64,000 nt of DNA from Malassezia japonica. Lineage: Eukaryota > Basidiomycota > Malasseziomycetes > Malasseziales > Malasseziaceae. The position numbers and the translations under genes are program-made. Below are positions 35,729 to 46,422 of the stretch, one piece after another. Each line of letters starts with the position of its first letter. Position 1 is the stretch's first letter. A model generated the notes under the pieces. It ran no database searches. It had not been told where the DNA came from and saw only the letters and a list, made by a program, of their open reading frames with translations. The stretch covers positions 868,001 through 932,000 of the forward strand of contig NC_083370.1 of the NCBI RefSeq assembly GCF_029542785.1. Direction: 5' to 3'.

Positions 35729-37192
35729 CTATGCTTGGTCGGACGGGGCGGGGGCGTCGGGGGCGCTGGCCGCGTTCGAGGCCGGGGTGTTCGACGTTGC
35801 GTTGCCCGACGACGCAGGGCGAGGAGACGACGAGTGCGGGATATCGCGCGCGCACGAAAAGGCTGAGAGATAGGGCGACATCGTAGAGCTCAGCGCCGTG
35901 TTGGAGAAGGGCGAAAGCGGGCCCGACGAAGGCACCGAGTACCGCGCGGGCTCCTTGCCGATCGGGTACGGTCCGTTGCCCGGCGCGCCGGCCGGGGCGG
36001 GTGCAGAGTTCGATGCGCCCTGCGTGCTCGGGGCGTCGCTCTCGCGCAGGTTGCTCGACGAGTAGGACGCGTGGGGCGGCGGCGCGTCCGAGTGGGCATA
36101 ATAGGGGCTCGACGCCGAGTTGTTCGAGTTGGGGCTGTTTGCCCCGTTTGTGCCGGTCGGCGTGTGCGAGCCACTGTGGCCGTACACGCCGGCGTTGCGC
36201 GAGGACAGCTCGGGGTGGATCGCCGCGGAGCCGCTCACGTAGGGCGCGCCGCGGATCGCCGAGCTGTTGTGCTGCTGCGAGTAGAGCTTGGACTCGTGCG
36301 CACGGTGCGGCATGCCGTGCACCGGAGCACCGGCGCCGCCGTAGTGGCCCGACTTGGCCGCGTGCGGCGCGCCGTGCTCGCCGTCCTGGCTATAGGGGCC
36401 TTGGTGGGCGTAGGTCGGCGGCGCGTTCGAGAAACCGTAGGACTCCACCTCGTCACCCTGCTGCTCCTCGCCCTCGAGCGGTGGCGGGGGCTGCATCGAG
36501 AGGTCCACTGCGTTGGACAGCGCAGGGTCCACCGACAGGTCTGCGACCTCCTCGCGGTCGTTCTTCGCGCGGGCGGACGCCGACGCGGCACGCGCACGCG
36601 TCGTGCGGGGCGCATTCGTGCGGCGCTCATTCTTGCGGTCTGAAGGCGCTTCGGATTCGCCCGCGAGCACAACCCTGCACTTGGTCTTGTGACGCGCGAG
36701 GACATCGCTGCGCGAGAAGCTCTTTCCACAGACACAGGTGAAAGGGCGGATATCAGCGTGGCGGCGCTCGTGGCGGCGCAGGTACTCGAGACGCGAGTAG
36801 CTCGTGTTGCACGTAGGGCACAAAAACGGCGGCCCGTGGGGCGTCGCGCTGCTCTGGGTGTTTGAGTGCGACGCGCCACTCGGTGCCGGCGGCACGTGGA
36901 CAAACATGTTGGCGTTGTTCGCGCTCTCGCCCACCGACGACGAGAACGTGGCGAGGGCCTCGGCGGCCGCGGCGTGTGGCCCGCCGGACACGTTGCCGAG
37001 GAAATCAATCGTGTCGTACTGGTCGTTGGACTTGCCAGGGTACGCGTTTTCGTCGTGTTTAGCCGACTTCAGTGGCGGCTCTTCACCATGCGACTCGGAC
37101 CGGGCATGCAGCTCCTTTTTCGGCTGGCCCTCGACGCTCGCCTGGTAACTAGCAGGCGGCGGGGGCGGCGCAGACTCCATGTACTCCGCCAT
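35729..37192 (-). CDS. C2H2 zinc-finger transcription factor, unassigned
   Basis: 487 aa. Two adjacent fingers lie at residues 125-145 (CPTCNTSYSRLEYLRRHERRH) and 153-172 (CVCGKSFSRSDVLARHKTKC); the second uses C-x-C spacing and ends in Cys instead of His, a variant common in fungal regulators. The order 'RLEYLRRHERRHADIRPFTC...FSRSDVLARH' resembles Adr1/Msn2-like fungal factors in which the pair alone binds DNA. A basic stretch with many Arg and Ala follows (about 185-205), and the remainder is Ser/Pro/Ala/Asn/His-rich and disordered. Target genes cannot be guessed. Same strand as the WDR26-type gene, 125 bp upstream of it. Confidence 0.75.
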   Translation of the reverse strand: MAEYMESAPPPPPASYQASVEGQPKKELHARSESHGEEPPLKSAKHDENAYPGKSNDQYDTIDFLGNVSGGPHAAAAEALATFSSSVGESANNANMFVHVPPAPSGASHSNTQSSATPHGPPFLCPTCNTSYSRLEYLRRHERRHADIRPFTCVCGKSFSRSDVLARHKTKCRVVLAGESEAPSDRKNERRTNAPRTTRARAASASARAKNDREEVADLSVDPALSNAVDLSMQPPPPLEGEEQQGDEVESYGFSNAPPTYAHQGPYSQDGEHGAPHAAKSGHYGGAGAPVHGMPHRAHESKLYSQQHNSSAIRGAPYVSGSAAIHPELSSRNAGVYGHSGSHTPTGTNGANSPNSNNSASSPYYAHSDAPPPHASYSSSNLRESDAPSTQGASNSAPAPAGAPGNGPYPIGKEPARYSVPSSGPLSPFSNTALSSTMSPYLSAFSCARDIPHSSSPRPASSGNATSNTPASNAASAPDAPAPSDQA

Positions 37193-37541
37193 TGAGGTGG
37201 AGGTGGAGGTGATGGTACGACGGCGACAACAACAAACGCGAGGGTACAGGCGGTGAACTGGCTGGCTTATGCAAAGGCAGACAGGTCAAGGGTGTTCCTA
37301 GGATCCTTAGAAACCACCAAGAAGAAACAGGCGCCGCGTACAAGGCAAGGGCAGAGCGGGAGACGCGCGAAAAAACCCTCGCAACAAAGGGTGGAGGAGA
37401 TGGGAGACGAGGTTTGCATCGCGGCGTTGGCCGGCGGCCGCCGCGCCCCGCGTGCGCGCCTTCGGCCGTACGGCTCCGCGTGCAACGAAGGAATTCCACG
37501 TGGAGGTCCACGTGGAGGTGGAGGTCACGACCCTGGCCACC
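37193..37541. promoter_or_regulatory. Divergent promoter of the C2H2 gene and GOS1 with paired CACGTG boxes
   Basis: 349 bp. Two CACGTG palindromes at 37497-37502 and 37509-37514, 12 bp apart, sit in a short tandem repeat of CCACGTGGAGGT just 28 bp before the GOS1 ATG. The C2H2 side is rich in GGAGGTGGAGGTG on the + strand (pyrimidine-rich leader for the minus gene). No gene or RNA seen. Confidence 0.45.
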
Positions 37542-38283
37542 ATGTCGTGGGAAGCGCAGTCGCGGCGCGTGCGGCAGGTGCAGCAGCGCCTCGACGCGAA
37601 GCTCACCGCCTATTCCCAGCTGGTTTCCGATGCGGCGTCGAACTCGAGTCCGCTCAGCACGGCGCCGTCGGTCGCAGTCGACATGAATAGCGGTGCCACG
37701 TCCGCAACGCCGGATCCGGCGTCGCTCGAAGCCGAGATCCAGGCGCTGCTCGTGCAGTACGCCGATGCTCAGGCCGAGCTTTCGACGCTGCTCAATGACC
37801 CTGCGCTGCCGCCGACGCAGACGCAGCTGCATACCGTCCAGCGCCACCGTGAATTGCTCATGGAGCTGGAGCGTGACTTTTTCCGGACCAAGACGAACCT
37901 GCTCCACGCGCTGAGCCGCAAGCAGCTCTTGGGGCACGTCAAGGAGGATATCAGCGCCTACCGTGCGCAGCATCAGTCCGAGACGCAGGCGTACCTCGAC
38001 GAACGCGCCCACCTCGACCGCTCGCAACGCATGATGGACGAGACGTTGGAGTACGTTGGAAAACTAACCCAGCCAAGCGTACGCGACACAGAGCGAGTTC
38101 CGCGCGCAGCGCAACCAGCTGAGCAACACGCTGCAGCGCATGACAAACGCCGCCGCGCAGGTCCCGGGGCTCAACAGCATTCTGACAATGATCACGCGCC
38201 GCCGCCGGCGCGACACGATCATCCTCGCCGTGCTGATCGGCGTCTGTGTCGTGATTCTACTCATGGTCGGTACACGGCGATAG
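37542..38283 (+). CDS. GOS1: Gos1, Golgi Qb-SNARE
   Basis: Predicted 239 aa from join(37542..38050, 38073..38283). The N-terminus SWEAQSRRVRQVQQRLDAKL, the central TVQRHRELLMELERDFFRTK and the SNARE-to-tail section DETLDQAYATQSEFRAQRNQL ... NAAAQVPGLNSILTMITRRRRRDTIIL followed by a single C-terminal membrane anchor (LAVLIGVCVVILLMV) match Gos1/GS28, which works in intra-Golgi and endosome-to-Golgi fusion. The 22-nt intron (GTACGT donor, ACTAAC branch) joins TLD to QAYATQ, a conserved motif. Length agrees with the family (about 225 aa). Confidence 0.92.
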
Positions 38284-38326
38284 GTCTATGCACCTAATAG
38301 AGAAGCTCGCGCAAGAGTCACTGTAA

Positions 38327-41300
38327 TTAGTCGTCATATACACATACCAGTTCTTCGTCCTCCTCGGTGATCTGCGAAGGCTTGAGCATACCGGGCACCT
38401 TGGCGGCGTTTTCGCGCTCCTCGGCGGCCTTGCGGTGCTGCTCCGCCTCCTTCTCCTCGAGGAAGAGGTCCGAGTTGTCCGAGCCGCCCGCAACCTCACG
38501 CGACGTGATGAGGAAGTCGCGGAGGTGCACCTTGTACTGCGCCAGATCCGACGCGTGCTCGCACAGTCCACTGACAAACTGATCAATGTACTGCGGCTGG
38601 ACGTGCGGGAAGGCGGTGCGCAGCAGGTTCGCGGTGTACTGCCGGATGAACAAACGGTTGGTCATCGCAGGGTCCGGCACCTGCGCAGGGTCCCACAGCG
38701 GTGCCGTGACGCGGTCCGTCTCGATCAGCTCAAAGATGCGCGCCAGAAGCAGGCACTGCGTCTTGAAGCCGCTCTTGTGGTCCGCGTCGGTGAGTACGTA
38801 AAAGATGTCCTGGAGCATGTTCAGCAGGTACTGCTGGAAGAAGGCGCTCGAGATGGACGGGTCGGTGTTGGCCACGTTGTTGATCAGCTCCAGGCAGATG
38901 TTGAGGCCAGTGTCGGCGATGTCGCGCATCGTGTGCTTGATCGCCCAGATGATCGAGTCCATCGTCAGCTTGAACTTGACCGGGGGCAGATCCAGCAGCG
39001 CCGAGAAGCAGTGCAGATTGATCGCACGCAGCAGCTTGAAGAAGCCGACACGGTGCTCGGGGAACTCGGCAAAGTCTTGGTTGATCATGTTGAGCGTCGG
39101 CTCAAACACCGCGTCGAGCACCGGCGGGATCTTGTCCGTGAGCAGGCTGCCGAGGCGCGTCGTGATCGTCGCCATGACATTGAGCACCTCGGCGTCGCGT
39201 GCCGCGGGGATGTTGCCATGGTAGTCGCCGAGGATCGCGTCCAGCAGCGAGGGGATCAGGTTGGCATTCACCGACTCGAGGTCGTCCGCACGGCGGATGT
39301 ACGTGTCCACCAGGCGCAGAATGTCCTTTTTGATCGCACGCAGACCGCGGACCATGGGCGTCTTGGTCGCAATCAGGCCATCGGCCTCAACCTTGGCGCT
39401 AATGATCCCGCTCACGCTGCGGTACAAGGCGAGCATGTCCAGGTATATGCGGCCGATCTGAGGGAGGAAGAAGGGGCCGATCGAGGTGCAGGCCGACACG
39501 TTGGTCTTGAGCACGTTCGACAGCACCTTGATGTTCTCCGGCGAGCTGAGCACGTCGACGTTGCTGTGCGCCTGCTTCATGAGGTTGTCCCATGCATTGT
39601 TCGGCAGCTCCATCAGCTTGTCAACGAGGCGCTCCTGCGTCGCGCGGTTGGGCTGCGCGGCGATCATGTAACCCACCGCCTCGTAGAAGGTGTGCACCTG
39701 CTGGGGCGAAAGGTCCACGGTGATCTGGAGCAAGTTGCGCAGGATCTCGTCGATAAAGGGCTCCTGCTCGCCCGCCTGCTGCATCACAAAGTGGCGGCGG
39801 CACTTTTGCGCGATCTTGGAAAAGGTATCGCACGCCATGTCCTGCACACCCTCGTGGGTTTCGTGCATAAACTCGAAGTTCTTGTTCACCACCGTCTTCA
39901 AGAACTTCCAGTGAGCCTTGAGGAAACGCGGGTATTGGCCCACGATGTACATGATGTTCGACGCGACAACCGCCTTGTTGTCCTTGCCGCGCTTCATCTC
40001 ACACAGGCCTAGCAGGTCCTTGATCACGGTAACCAGGAACCGCTTTTCCGTCTCCTCGTTCATCGCACCCGAAATCGAGCCGATGGCCCAGCAGAGCGTG
40101 TTGAGGTTCACCCAGGACCATTCGGAACCATCGACCTGCTTGGACAGCTTCTCGGTCATGATGTTTTCCGTGTCCAGGACGTCCAAGTGCGTGAGGTAGA
40201 CCAGAACCTCGCGCATCGCCTTGTACAGCACGATCGTGTCCGACTCCTTGAGGAATTCGCGGACGATCTCGCCTTCGTCGTTCTCCACGACCAAGACCTC
40301 CTCGGGCTTGACCATGCGCTCGATCATGACCAGGCGGAGGTTCGACAGGATGTTCGTGTAGAACGACTTGCGGCCTGTGGCCGAGCGCTGCGCCTGCGCG
40401 CCGCCGAGGTTGAGGCCCCAGACCGAGTTGACGTCGTTCATGGGGAACTGCTGGTACTCTTCGTAGAGCTCGCTCACGAGCTTTGCCCAGTACTCCAAGC
40501 AGATTTTGAATACCTCACGCTCCGGGACTTGGGACACCTTGATCAGGTAGAGGTGCGCGTTGAGCAGCACCTCTTGGTTCTCGGCGTTCTCCAAGAGACG
40601 CACGTGGGAAATGAGGAAGTTGCTCAGGAACAGGGCGAGGTTCAACACCAGCTCCTGGTCCGAGTCCGTGCTCGTCTCGTACACGCCCGCAATGTCGGTC
40701 GACGGCGGAATCATGCGGTTGATCGACGTCATGACCATGTTGAAGAGCACGACAAACTTGGGGTCGTACTCGCTGCCGACGTTGAGATTCACTATCTCCG
40801 ACAGGCACTTGAGCGTCACGTTGCGGAACTCGGGCACTTCCAGGAAGCGTGACACGAGGTTGTCAATGACGTTCGTCTCAAAGATAAAGCCCAGCGGGAT
40901 CCAGTTCAGAAAGCGGAGCATGGTCTCGAGCGTAGCCTTGATCAGCGACGGCTTCGTCGCCTTCTCCAAGACCTCTGTGCAGAGCTGGAAGACCTCGCCA
41001 AACTCGCCGCAGAACTGGTTCTTGAGGTTCCGGGCCTTGGCCTGCGTCATTTGCTCGGCAGAAAAGTCAAAGACCTCTTCCGAGAGCAGGCGCAAGATCG
41101 CCATGTTGTTCTCGCAGATCGAGAGCGACGCGCGCGATGAGGCCACAATTTCTGGGATAAAGTTGGGCCAGTTGTGCGGCCACTCCTGCTTCAGGATCTG
41201 GATCAGGGTCGTGTCGAGCTTGCCGAGCAGCGTGCGCTCTCGTCGGAGCGTCTCCTCATCCGACGACTGCTGCACGATCATTTCCACAATAAAGTTGCGG

Positions 41301-41605
41301 ATACCCTGCTGCTGGTCCACCGGAAGCACTTTCCAGCGCGTAGAGATGAGACGGTCAAGAATCTGCAGCGCAATGTACTTTGTCTGCGAGTTGCTGCTCT
41401 GCTGCAGGATGGCAGGAACGCGTTGCCATGCCTCTGGGTGCTCCTGGAACTGCGCGAGGGTCTGTTGCGCGAGCTTCTGGTCAGCCCCAACGCCCGTATA
41501 CATCGCAGCCACGATGTTGTCCAGGAGCACCAAATCGAGCTCCTGGCTGAAATCAAGAATCGCCTAGGTCAGTCATCGCAGCCAACGCACCTCCATCGAC
41601 GCCAT
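38327..41605 (-). CDS. CRM1: Crm1/Xpo1, nuclear export receptor for leucine-rich NES cargo
   Basis: Predicted 1083 aa from complement(join(38327..41563, 41591..41605)). Exon 1 contributes only MASME; the joined N-terminus reads MEAILDFSQELDLVLLDNIV, the Crm1 signature. The protein is HEAT repeats throughout; conserved blocks include EWPHNWPNFIPEIV, LNTLCWAIGSISGAM, SNIMYIVGQYPRFLKAHWKFLK, THEGVQDMACDTFSKIAQKC. In the NES-binding groove LLGLCEMKRG has Cys526, equivalent to the leptomycin-sensitive Cys528 of human XPO1; budding yeast has Thr there. The intron is 27 nt (GTGCGT donor, CTGAC branch, CTAG end). Divergent from PHO81 (268 bp). Confidence 0.96.
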
Positions 41606-41873
41606 ACTGTATGGGACGGGTGACGTTACTTGCAAGTCACTGCGCTTTGAATCCAAGCTCGCGACGAGATCCAAGCTGTCTTCCGACGTTCGTACACGCT
41701 CCGTGGCGTTGCGGGCCAAGTGTCACGTCCGATCGCGGCGTAGTGGCAAACCCGGCGCGACCGTCACGTGCCAGTGTGCTACACGTGGGCACCGGCGCTC
41801 GGACGGCCCTCCCACCCCGTCCTTTGCCGTGTTGCGGTGGCTAGTGGTGCTGTGCTGAGCACCAGCACAGGAG
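41606..41873. promoter_or_regulatory. Divergent CRM1/PHO81 promoter
   Basis: 268 bp between starts. It contains CACGTG-like cores at 41765-41770 (TCACGTGC) and 41782-41787 (ACACGTGGG), the class of site bound by Pho4-type factors in budding yeast phosphate regulation; function here is untested. Confidence 0.4.
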
Positions 41874-44800
41874 ATGAAGGTGCGTGATGAGTGAGGCTGA
41901 CGCTAGTTTGGTAAACAAATCCTCGGCCAGCAAATCTCAGGATGGGGGTCGTACTATCTTGACTACAAGTTCCTCAAGAAGGTACGTGCCTGGACTGACC
42001 CAGATCATCAACTCGCTTGAGAAGGGACGCCTGGGTGATGCTGCACTGTTTGCAACGAGTGTGCGTCCTTCGGGGGATGCGCCGAGCGACCAGCCGCCGC
42101 TCGCGACCGAGTCGCCTGCGTCCGAGCTGCAGATCCACAAGGCCGCCTTTTTCTTCAAGCTGGAGCGCGAGCTCGAGAAGATCAATGCGTTCTATCTGCA
42201 GAAAGAGTCAGACTTGCGTGCGCGACTCACGACGCTCATCTCCAAGAAACGCCACCTGATCGCGCTCGCGTCCGGCCGCTCGTCCGCCGGCGGAGCACTG
42301 ACCAACAAGGTGGCCATCACGAGCGACTCGCCCTCCTTCGTTGCGCTCCTGGAAGGTTTCCGCTACTTTGAGAAGGACCTCGCCAAGCTGCAGCAGTTTA
42401 TCGAGATCAACGCGACGGGCTTCCGCAAGATCCTCAAAAAGTGGGACAAGCGCAGCAAGTCGCAGACCAAGGAGCTGTACCTGGCGCGCCAGGTCGACGC
42501 CCAGCGTACGTACCAATACTCACCCAGCCTGCTTCAATCGCGAATTCATCGCCGAGATGAGCGACCTGGCCGCGGCGAGCGTCCTGCAGCTCGAAAGCCT
42601 CGCGGCAGGCAACGAGCTCCCGTCGTCGTCGTACAAGAGCGAGACGGCGATCCTCAAGGGCAGTGTGCCGTATGGCGCGACCAACCTCCCGGGAAGCATC
42701 TTTGTCCAGGACACGACGACGCCGGGCAGCGATGCGCTCATCTTTGACTCGGAGCGCCGCATGGACTTTGAGGCGGAGCGCGACTCGCACTCGAACTCGG
42801 ACACCCTCAACGAGCTCAGCGAGCGCATCACCGCTGCGATTCACGAGGGCAGCGTCGACGAGGCCAAGACACTCCTCGCCGATGCACGCCGCGAGACCGA
42901 CATGGACATTGATGCGGCGCTCGGCGACGACGCGGAACGGGCGAACAAGATCCAGGCGAATGCGCCGGTCGCCTCGGGCATCGCGCACCAGGTGTGGCGC
43001 GCGCTTGCGACCGCGTCCCCATCGGCGATCCACACGGCCATCGTCGCGGGACTGCCGGACTATGCTTTCGTGGACGATATCAATGCACGCACGACACTGC
43101 ACATTAGCGCGCTCGCAGGCCAGCTCGAGCTGGTCAAGGCGTGTGTCGAGCACGGCGTCGATGTGCGCAAGGTCGACGTGTACGGCCGCGAGGCGCTGGC
43201 GTACGCCGCGATGCACGGCCGCGAAGAGATTTGCCAGTACCTCTTGGGCCTCCCGTCCTCGCGCGCGAGCCCTTCCTCGCCGCAGGGCTCGATGGTCGAC
43301 AGCGTGGACCTGGACGGCTTTTCGCCGCTCGTGCACGCGGTCGTGCGTGGACACACCGGTACGGTGCGCATCCTCCTCGACTACACCGCGGCGATCGGCA
43401 GCGTGCCCCGCGCCAAGACCGAGTCGTCGGACCTGTCGCCCCTCGCGCTCGCCGCGCAGGGCGGCCACGTGGATATCACCAAGCTCCTGCTGGAGCGGGG
43501 CGCCAAAGTCGAGGCGAATACCGAGGGGCTGCTGCCCCAGACGCTCGCGGCGCGTGCGGGGCACACCGAGTGCCTGCGCGTCCTGATCGATGCGGGTGTC
43601 GACGTGAACGCCCCCGAGAAGGGCTCGCTCTGGACGCCGCTCTTTTACGCGGCGGAGGCAGGGCATATCGAGTGCGTGCGCCTGCTCCTGGAGCGTGGTG
43701 CGACGCTCGATAATGTCGACGAGAAGCATCGCCACGCCGTGTTCTACGCCGCGTGGAACGGCTGGATGCAGTGCGCACGCCTGCTCCTCGATACGTTCGC
43801 CGCGCGTGCGCCGCCGCCCGCGCCGGGCGTGGACCCGAGCGCGACGCCGGTGCTGCTCAAGCCGTCGCCCGATGCGGACCTGGATATGGATCTGGAGGCG
43901 GAAGGCGACGGGATCCCCTCGCTCTACCTGCCGCCGCCCATCATTCCCTTCCGCACCTACGGCCACAACTATCTCGACAAGCGCTCGCTCCTGTCGCTCT
44001 CGCTCTCGAACCGCAGCATTGTGCTGCACAAGCAGGCCGTACCGGACCGCCCCGAGCTCTTCCCGGGCCTCACATCCTCGCTGAAGCTCGTCTTGACGCC
44101 GCGCAGCACGGCGCCGGGCGCCGACGCGGGTATTCCCCATACACTGATCTTGCCGATGGCCGACGACCGCGAAGACGTCACCTTCCAGATCGCGAACCTC
44201 GACGAGTTCCATCTGGAGTGGGAGCTCTTCCCAACGTTTGGCTCGTCGCGCATCGCCAAGACGGCGCTCCTGCCCGACATGCTCGGCTCGCTCGCCAACC
44301 GCGACACGCTGCAGCTTCCCCTCTTTGACTGGCACCTGAACGTCGTCGGGCATGTCGACCTCGCCGTCGAGTGCGTCCGGCCGTTTGGCAGCGTCCAGCT
44401 CGAGATCGGCGGCCGCGTTGAGACCTACTGGAAGAGCACGCTGCCGAGCAGCAACCAGGGTGCGGCGGCCGCGCCCAACTCGGAGCGCCGCGTCACCGGC
44501 CTCGGCACCAGCGCCTCGCTTGGCGTCGACCGCGGAGTAACGCGCGCGGAGCCGACACTCGCGCAAGAGGCGCCGGCACCAGAGCCGACGTCGTACGTCA
44601 CCGCGTCATCCCTCTCGGGCAACTACCTCCGTGTGGTGGTGCAGTATACGAGCGACCTTGTGCCGGTCGTCTGTGCATCGCAGCGCCTCCCGGTGCCCGT
44701 CTGGGCGCCGCTCGTCTCGCAGGTGTCCAAGGACGACTTTTTGAAGATCGCCGAGCAAACTGGCCACGCCTGGTCGACCAGCAACACGGAGGCGTTCACC

Positions 44801-45418
44801 ATGGCCGACTGGAGCGCCAAGCTCGCCACTTCGCTGGTGCCGCTCGATACACTCCTTGCCACCGTCCCGCACCACGTGGGCCTTGCCCTCGAGGTGCACC
44901 TCGACGCTGCGCCGGCCACCGACAAGCCCGTCGTGTCGGTGAACGACTGTGTGGACGCTACGCTGCATGCTGTGTACGAGGCTGCAGACCGCGACCACAA
45001 GCACAGCCGCAAGCTGTTCTTTAGCAGCTCGTCGCCGGGCGCGTGTGTTGCGCTGAACTGGAAGCAGCCCAACTACGCTGTCTTTTTCATCCTCAATGCA
45101 TCGCTCCAGAAGGACGCAGCGGTGGCCCTCCTGCCGGCCGGCGCAGACCCGAGGCAGTCGAGTATTGCAGAGGGCGTGCGTTTCGCCAAGGGCAACAACC
45201 TGCTTGGTATCATGATCAACGCGCAGACCCTGGAGCAGGTGCCGGAGCTTATTCCCTCGATCAAGGCCGCTGGCCTCGTGCTCATTACGCTCAGCCGCCC
45301 CAACACGCAGGTGCTTGCGCCTTTGAGCGGCAACAACCTGCTCGGCGCTCCAGCGCTTTCCTATGAGGATGCGTTTGACGGCTATATTCAGGATAACATC
45401 ATCCAATGCACCAAGTAA
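41874..45418 (+). CDS. PHO81: Pho81/NUC-2-like phosphate sensor: SPX, ankyrin repeats, degenerate GDPD-like end
   Basis: Predicted 1157 aa from join(41874..41879, 41907..41981, 42004..42505, 42528..45418). Exon 1 is only ATGAAG; after splicing the protein starts MKFGKQILGQQISGWGSYYLDYKFLKKIINSL, a textbook SPX N-terminus that binds inositol pyrophosphates. Six or more ankyrin repeats follow (about residues 330-570: NARTTLHISALAGQLELVKAC, GREALAYAAMHGREEICQYL, SPLALAAQGGHVDITKLLLERG). The C-terminal part resembles glycerophosphodiester phosphodiesterase (FFSSSSPGACVALNWKQPNYAVFFI) but I find no HRG or ENT catalytic motif, as in Pho81 rather than Gde1. Pho81 inhibits the Pho80-Pho85 kinase when phosphate is scarce. 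Introns are 27, 22 and 22 nt. Confidence 0.85.
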
Positions 45419-45613
45419 ACCTGCACCGCAAGCGCCGACTTTGTAATGTAGCCTCGCGTCCGTACTCTAATTCTCTTCATGCAGCACAAAATCGGGCCAT
45501 TTTCGGCCGGTTGGCCTAGGTCGTTCCGGAGACGCGCCCTGCTCGTATGGATGCATGGTGAACATCGCGTTCCCTCTATCGTAGCTGGTGTACATAGGAC
45601 GTGTCCCTCTTTT

Positions 45614-45967
45614 CTACTTCCGCCGCTTGGCACGGCCGCCGTTCTTGGTCCCCTTCTTATTGTGCTTCTTGCGCCACAGCTCGTTGCGCGAGCCGCGGGG
45701 GCCCGAAGTGCTAATCTTCTTCGGTTCGCCCTGCTCACCGTCCTCTTGCATGTTCGCTTCAGGGGCAGGCGTCGCGGCCGCGTCGTCGGCCATTTCGTCG
45801 TCGTCTTCGTCGTCGTGGTCCTCCTTCGGCGCACGAACGCGCTGCTGCAGGCGGGACGACACCTGGTTCAGACGTGCAGCAGCAGTGACTGCATAGTCGG
45901 ACGAGTCCGTATACCGCTTGCGGTTGCGTGCAGCCAACTTGGAGCTGGAGCGAAGTCCCTTGGCCAT
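45614..45967 (-). CDS. Small basic/acidic DUF2423 (LLPH-like) nucleolar-type protein
   Basis: 117 aa from ATG 45965-45967. The N-terminus MAKGLRSSSKLAARNRKRY is the DUF2423 signature shared with yeast YBL028C and related to human LLPH; the middle is acidic (DDEDDDEMADD) and the C-terminus strongly basic (RKKHNKKGTKN, AKRRK). Such proteins copurify with pre-60S ribosomes and are small nuclear/nucleolar proteins; molecular role is unknown. The open frame extends 28 codons further upstream with an earlier ATG but the shorter start matches the family exactly. Confidence 0.85.
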   Translation of the reverse strand: MAKGLRSSSKLAARNRKRYTDSSDYAVTAAARLNQVSSRLQQRVRAPKEDHDDEDDDEMADDAAATPAPEANMQEDGEQGEPKKISTSGPRGSRNELWRKKHNKKGTKNGGRAKRRK

Positions 45968-46089
45968 GGTTGGTGGAGTACGGCCTGTGCGAAAAAAAAG
46001 AGCGGCGCGTGGACGTGCATATAATTTGCCAGTTATGTAGGCAGATAGCACAATAATCGGTGGAAAGTCTCTGACTTGCCCTACACGTC

Positions 46090-46168
46090 ACGGCGTTAGT
46101 TAAGGGGTATAACAGTTGCCTTCCACGCGGAACAGCAACAATGGGGGGTTCGAGTCCCTCACGCCGTA
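46090..46168 (+). tRNA. tRNA-Gly(UCC) with an 8-nt intron
   Basis: The cloverleaf is complete: 7-bp acceptor stem ACGGCGT/ACGCCGT (46090-46096 with 46161-46167), discriminator A 46168; D stem GTTA/TAAC; anticodon stem GTTGC/GCAAC (46115-46119 with 46135-46139); T stem closing TTCGAGT with B-box GGTTCGAGTCC. The anticodon loop is 15 nt. Placing the intron one base 3' of the anticodon (46126-46133, 8 nt) leaves a normal 7-nt loop with anticodon TCC at 46122-46124 and A37. The A1-U72 first pair is unusual for glycine tRNA, so identity rests on the anticodon. Pol III can stop at the T run at 46180-46185. Confidence 0.85.
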
Positions 46169-46179
46169 TAATTTCTTTA

Positions 46180-46185
46180 TTTTTT
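46180..46185 (+). terminator. Pol III terminator of the tRNA-Gly gene
   Basis: Run of six T, 12 nt after the tRNA 3' end; a longer T run also occurs further downstream near 46217-46226. Confidence 0.6.
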
Positions 46186-46422
46186 CTTGTTTGCATTTGG
46201 AATAAGCTAGTGCCGTTTTTTTTTTGCAATATTGTCCTGCAGAAAAATTCGTCCCGCATGCAGCTGCAGACTCGGTATGGGCCGATGACCTCAGCGGCGC
46301 AAAAAATCGATGCAGGCCCGAGTTCGCTAGATGCTCAACGCGATACCACGTGGAGCCATCGGTGGACGTGCGAGTCCTCGATAGAAGTGCGCAGCTCTAT
46401 TGTTTAACGTTAATTGGCAACC

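Noticed and set aside
41874..45418. Gde1-type glycerophosphodiesterase instead of Pho81
   Set aside because: The C-terminal part lacks the HRG and ENT catalytic motifs I would expect for an active enzyme, so Pho81/NUC-2 is preferred; a profile search would settle it.
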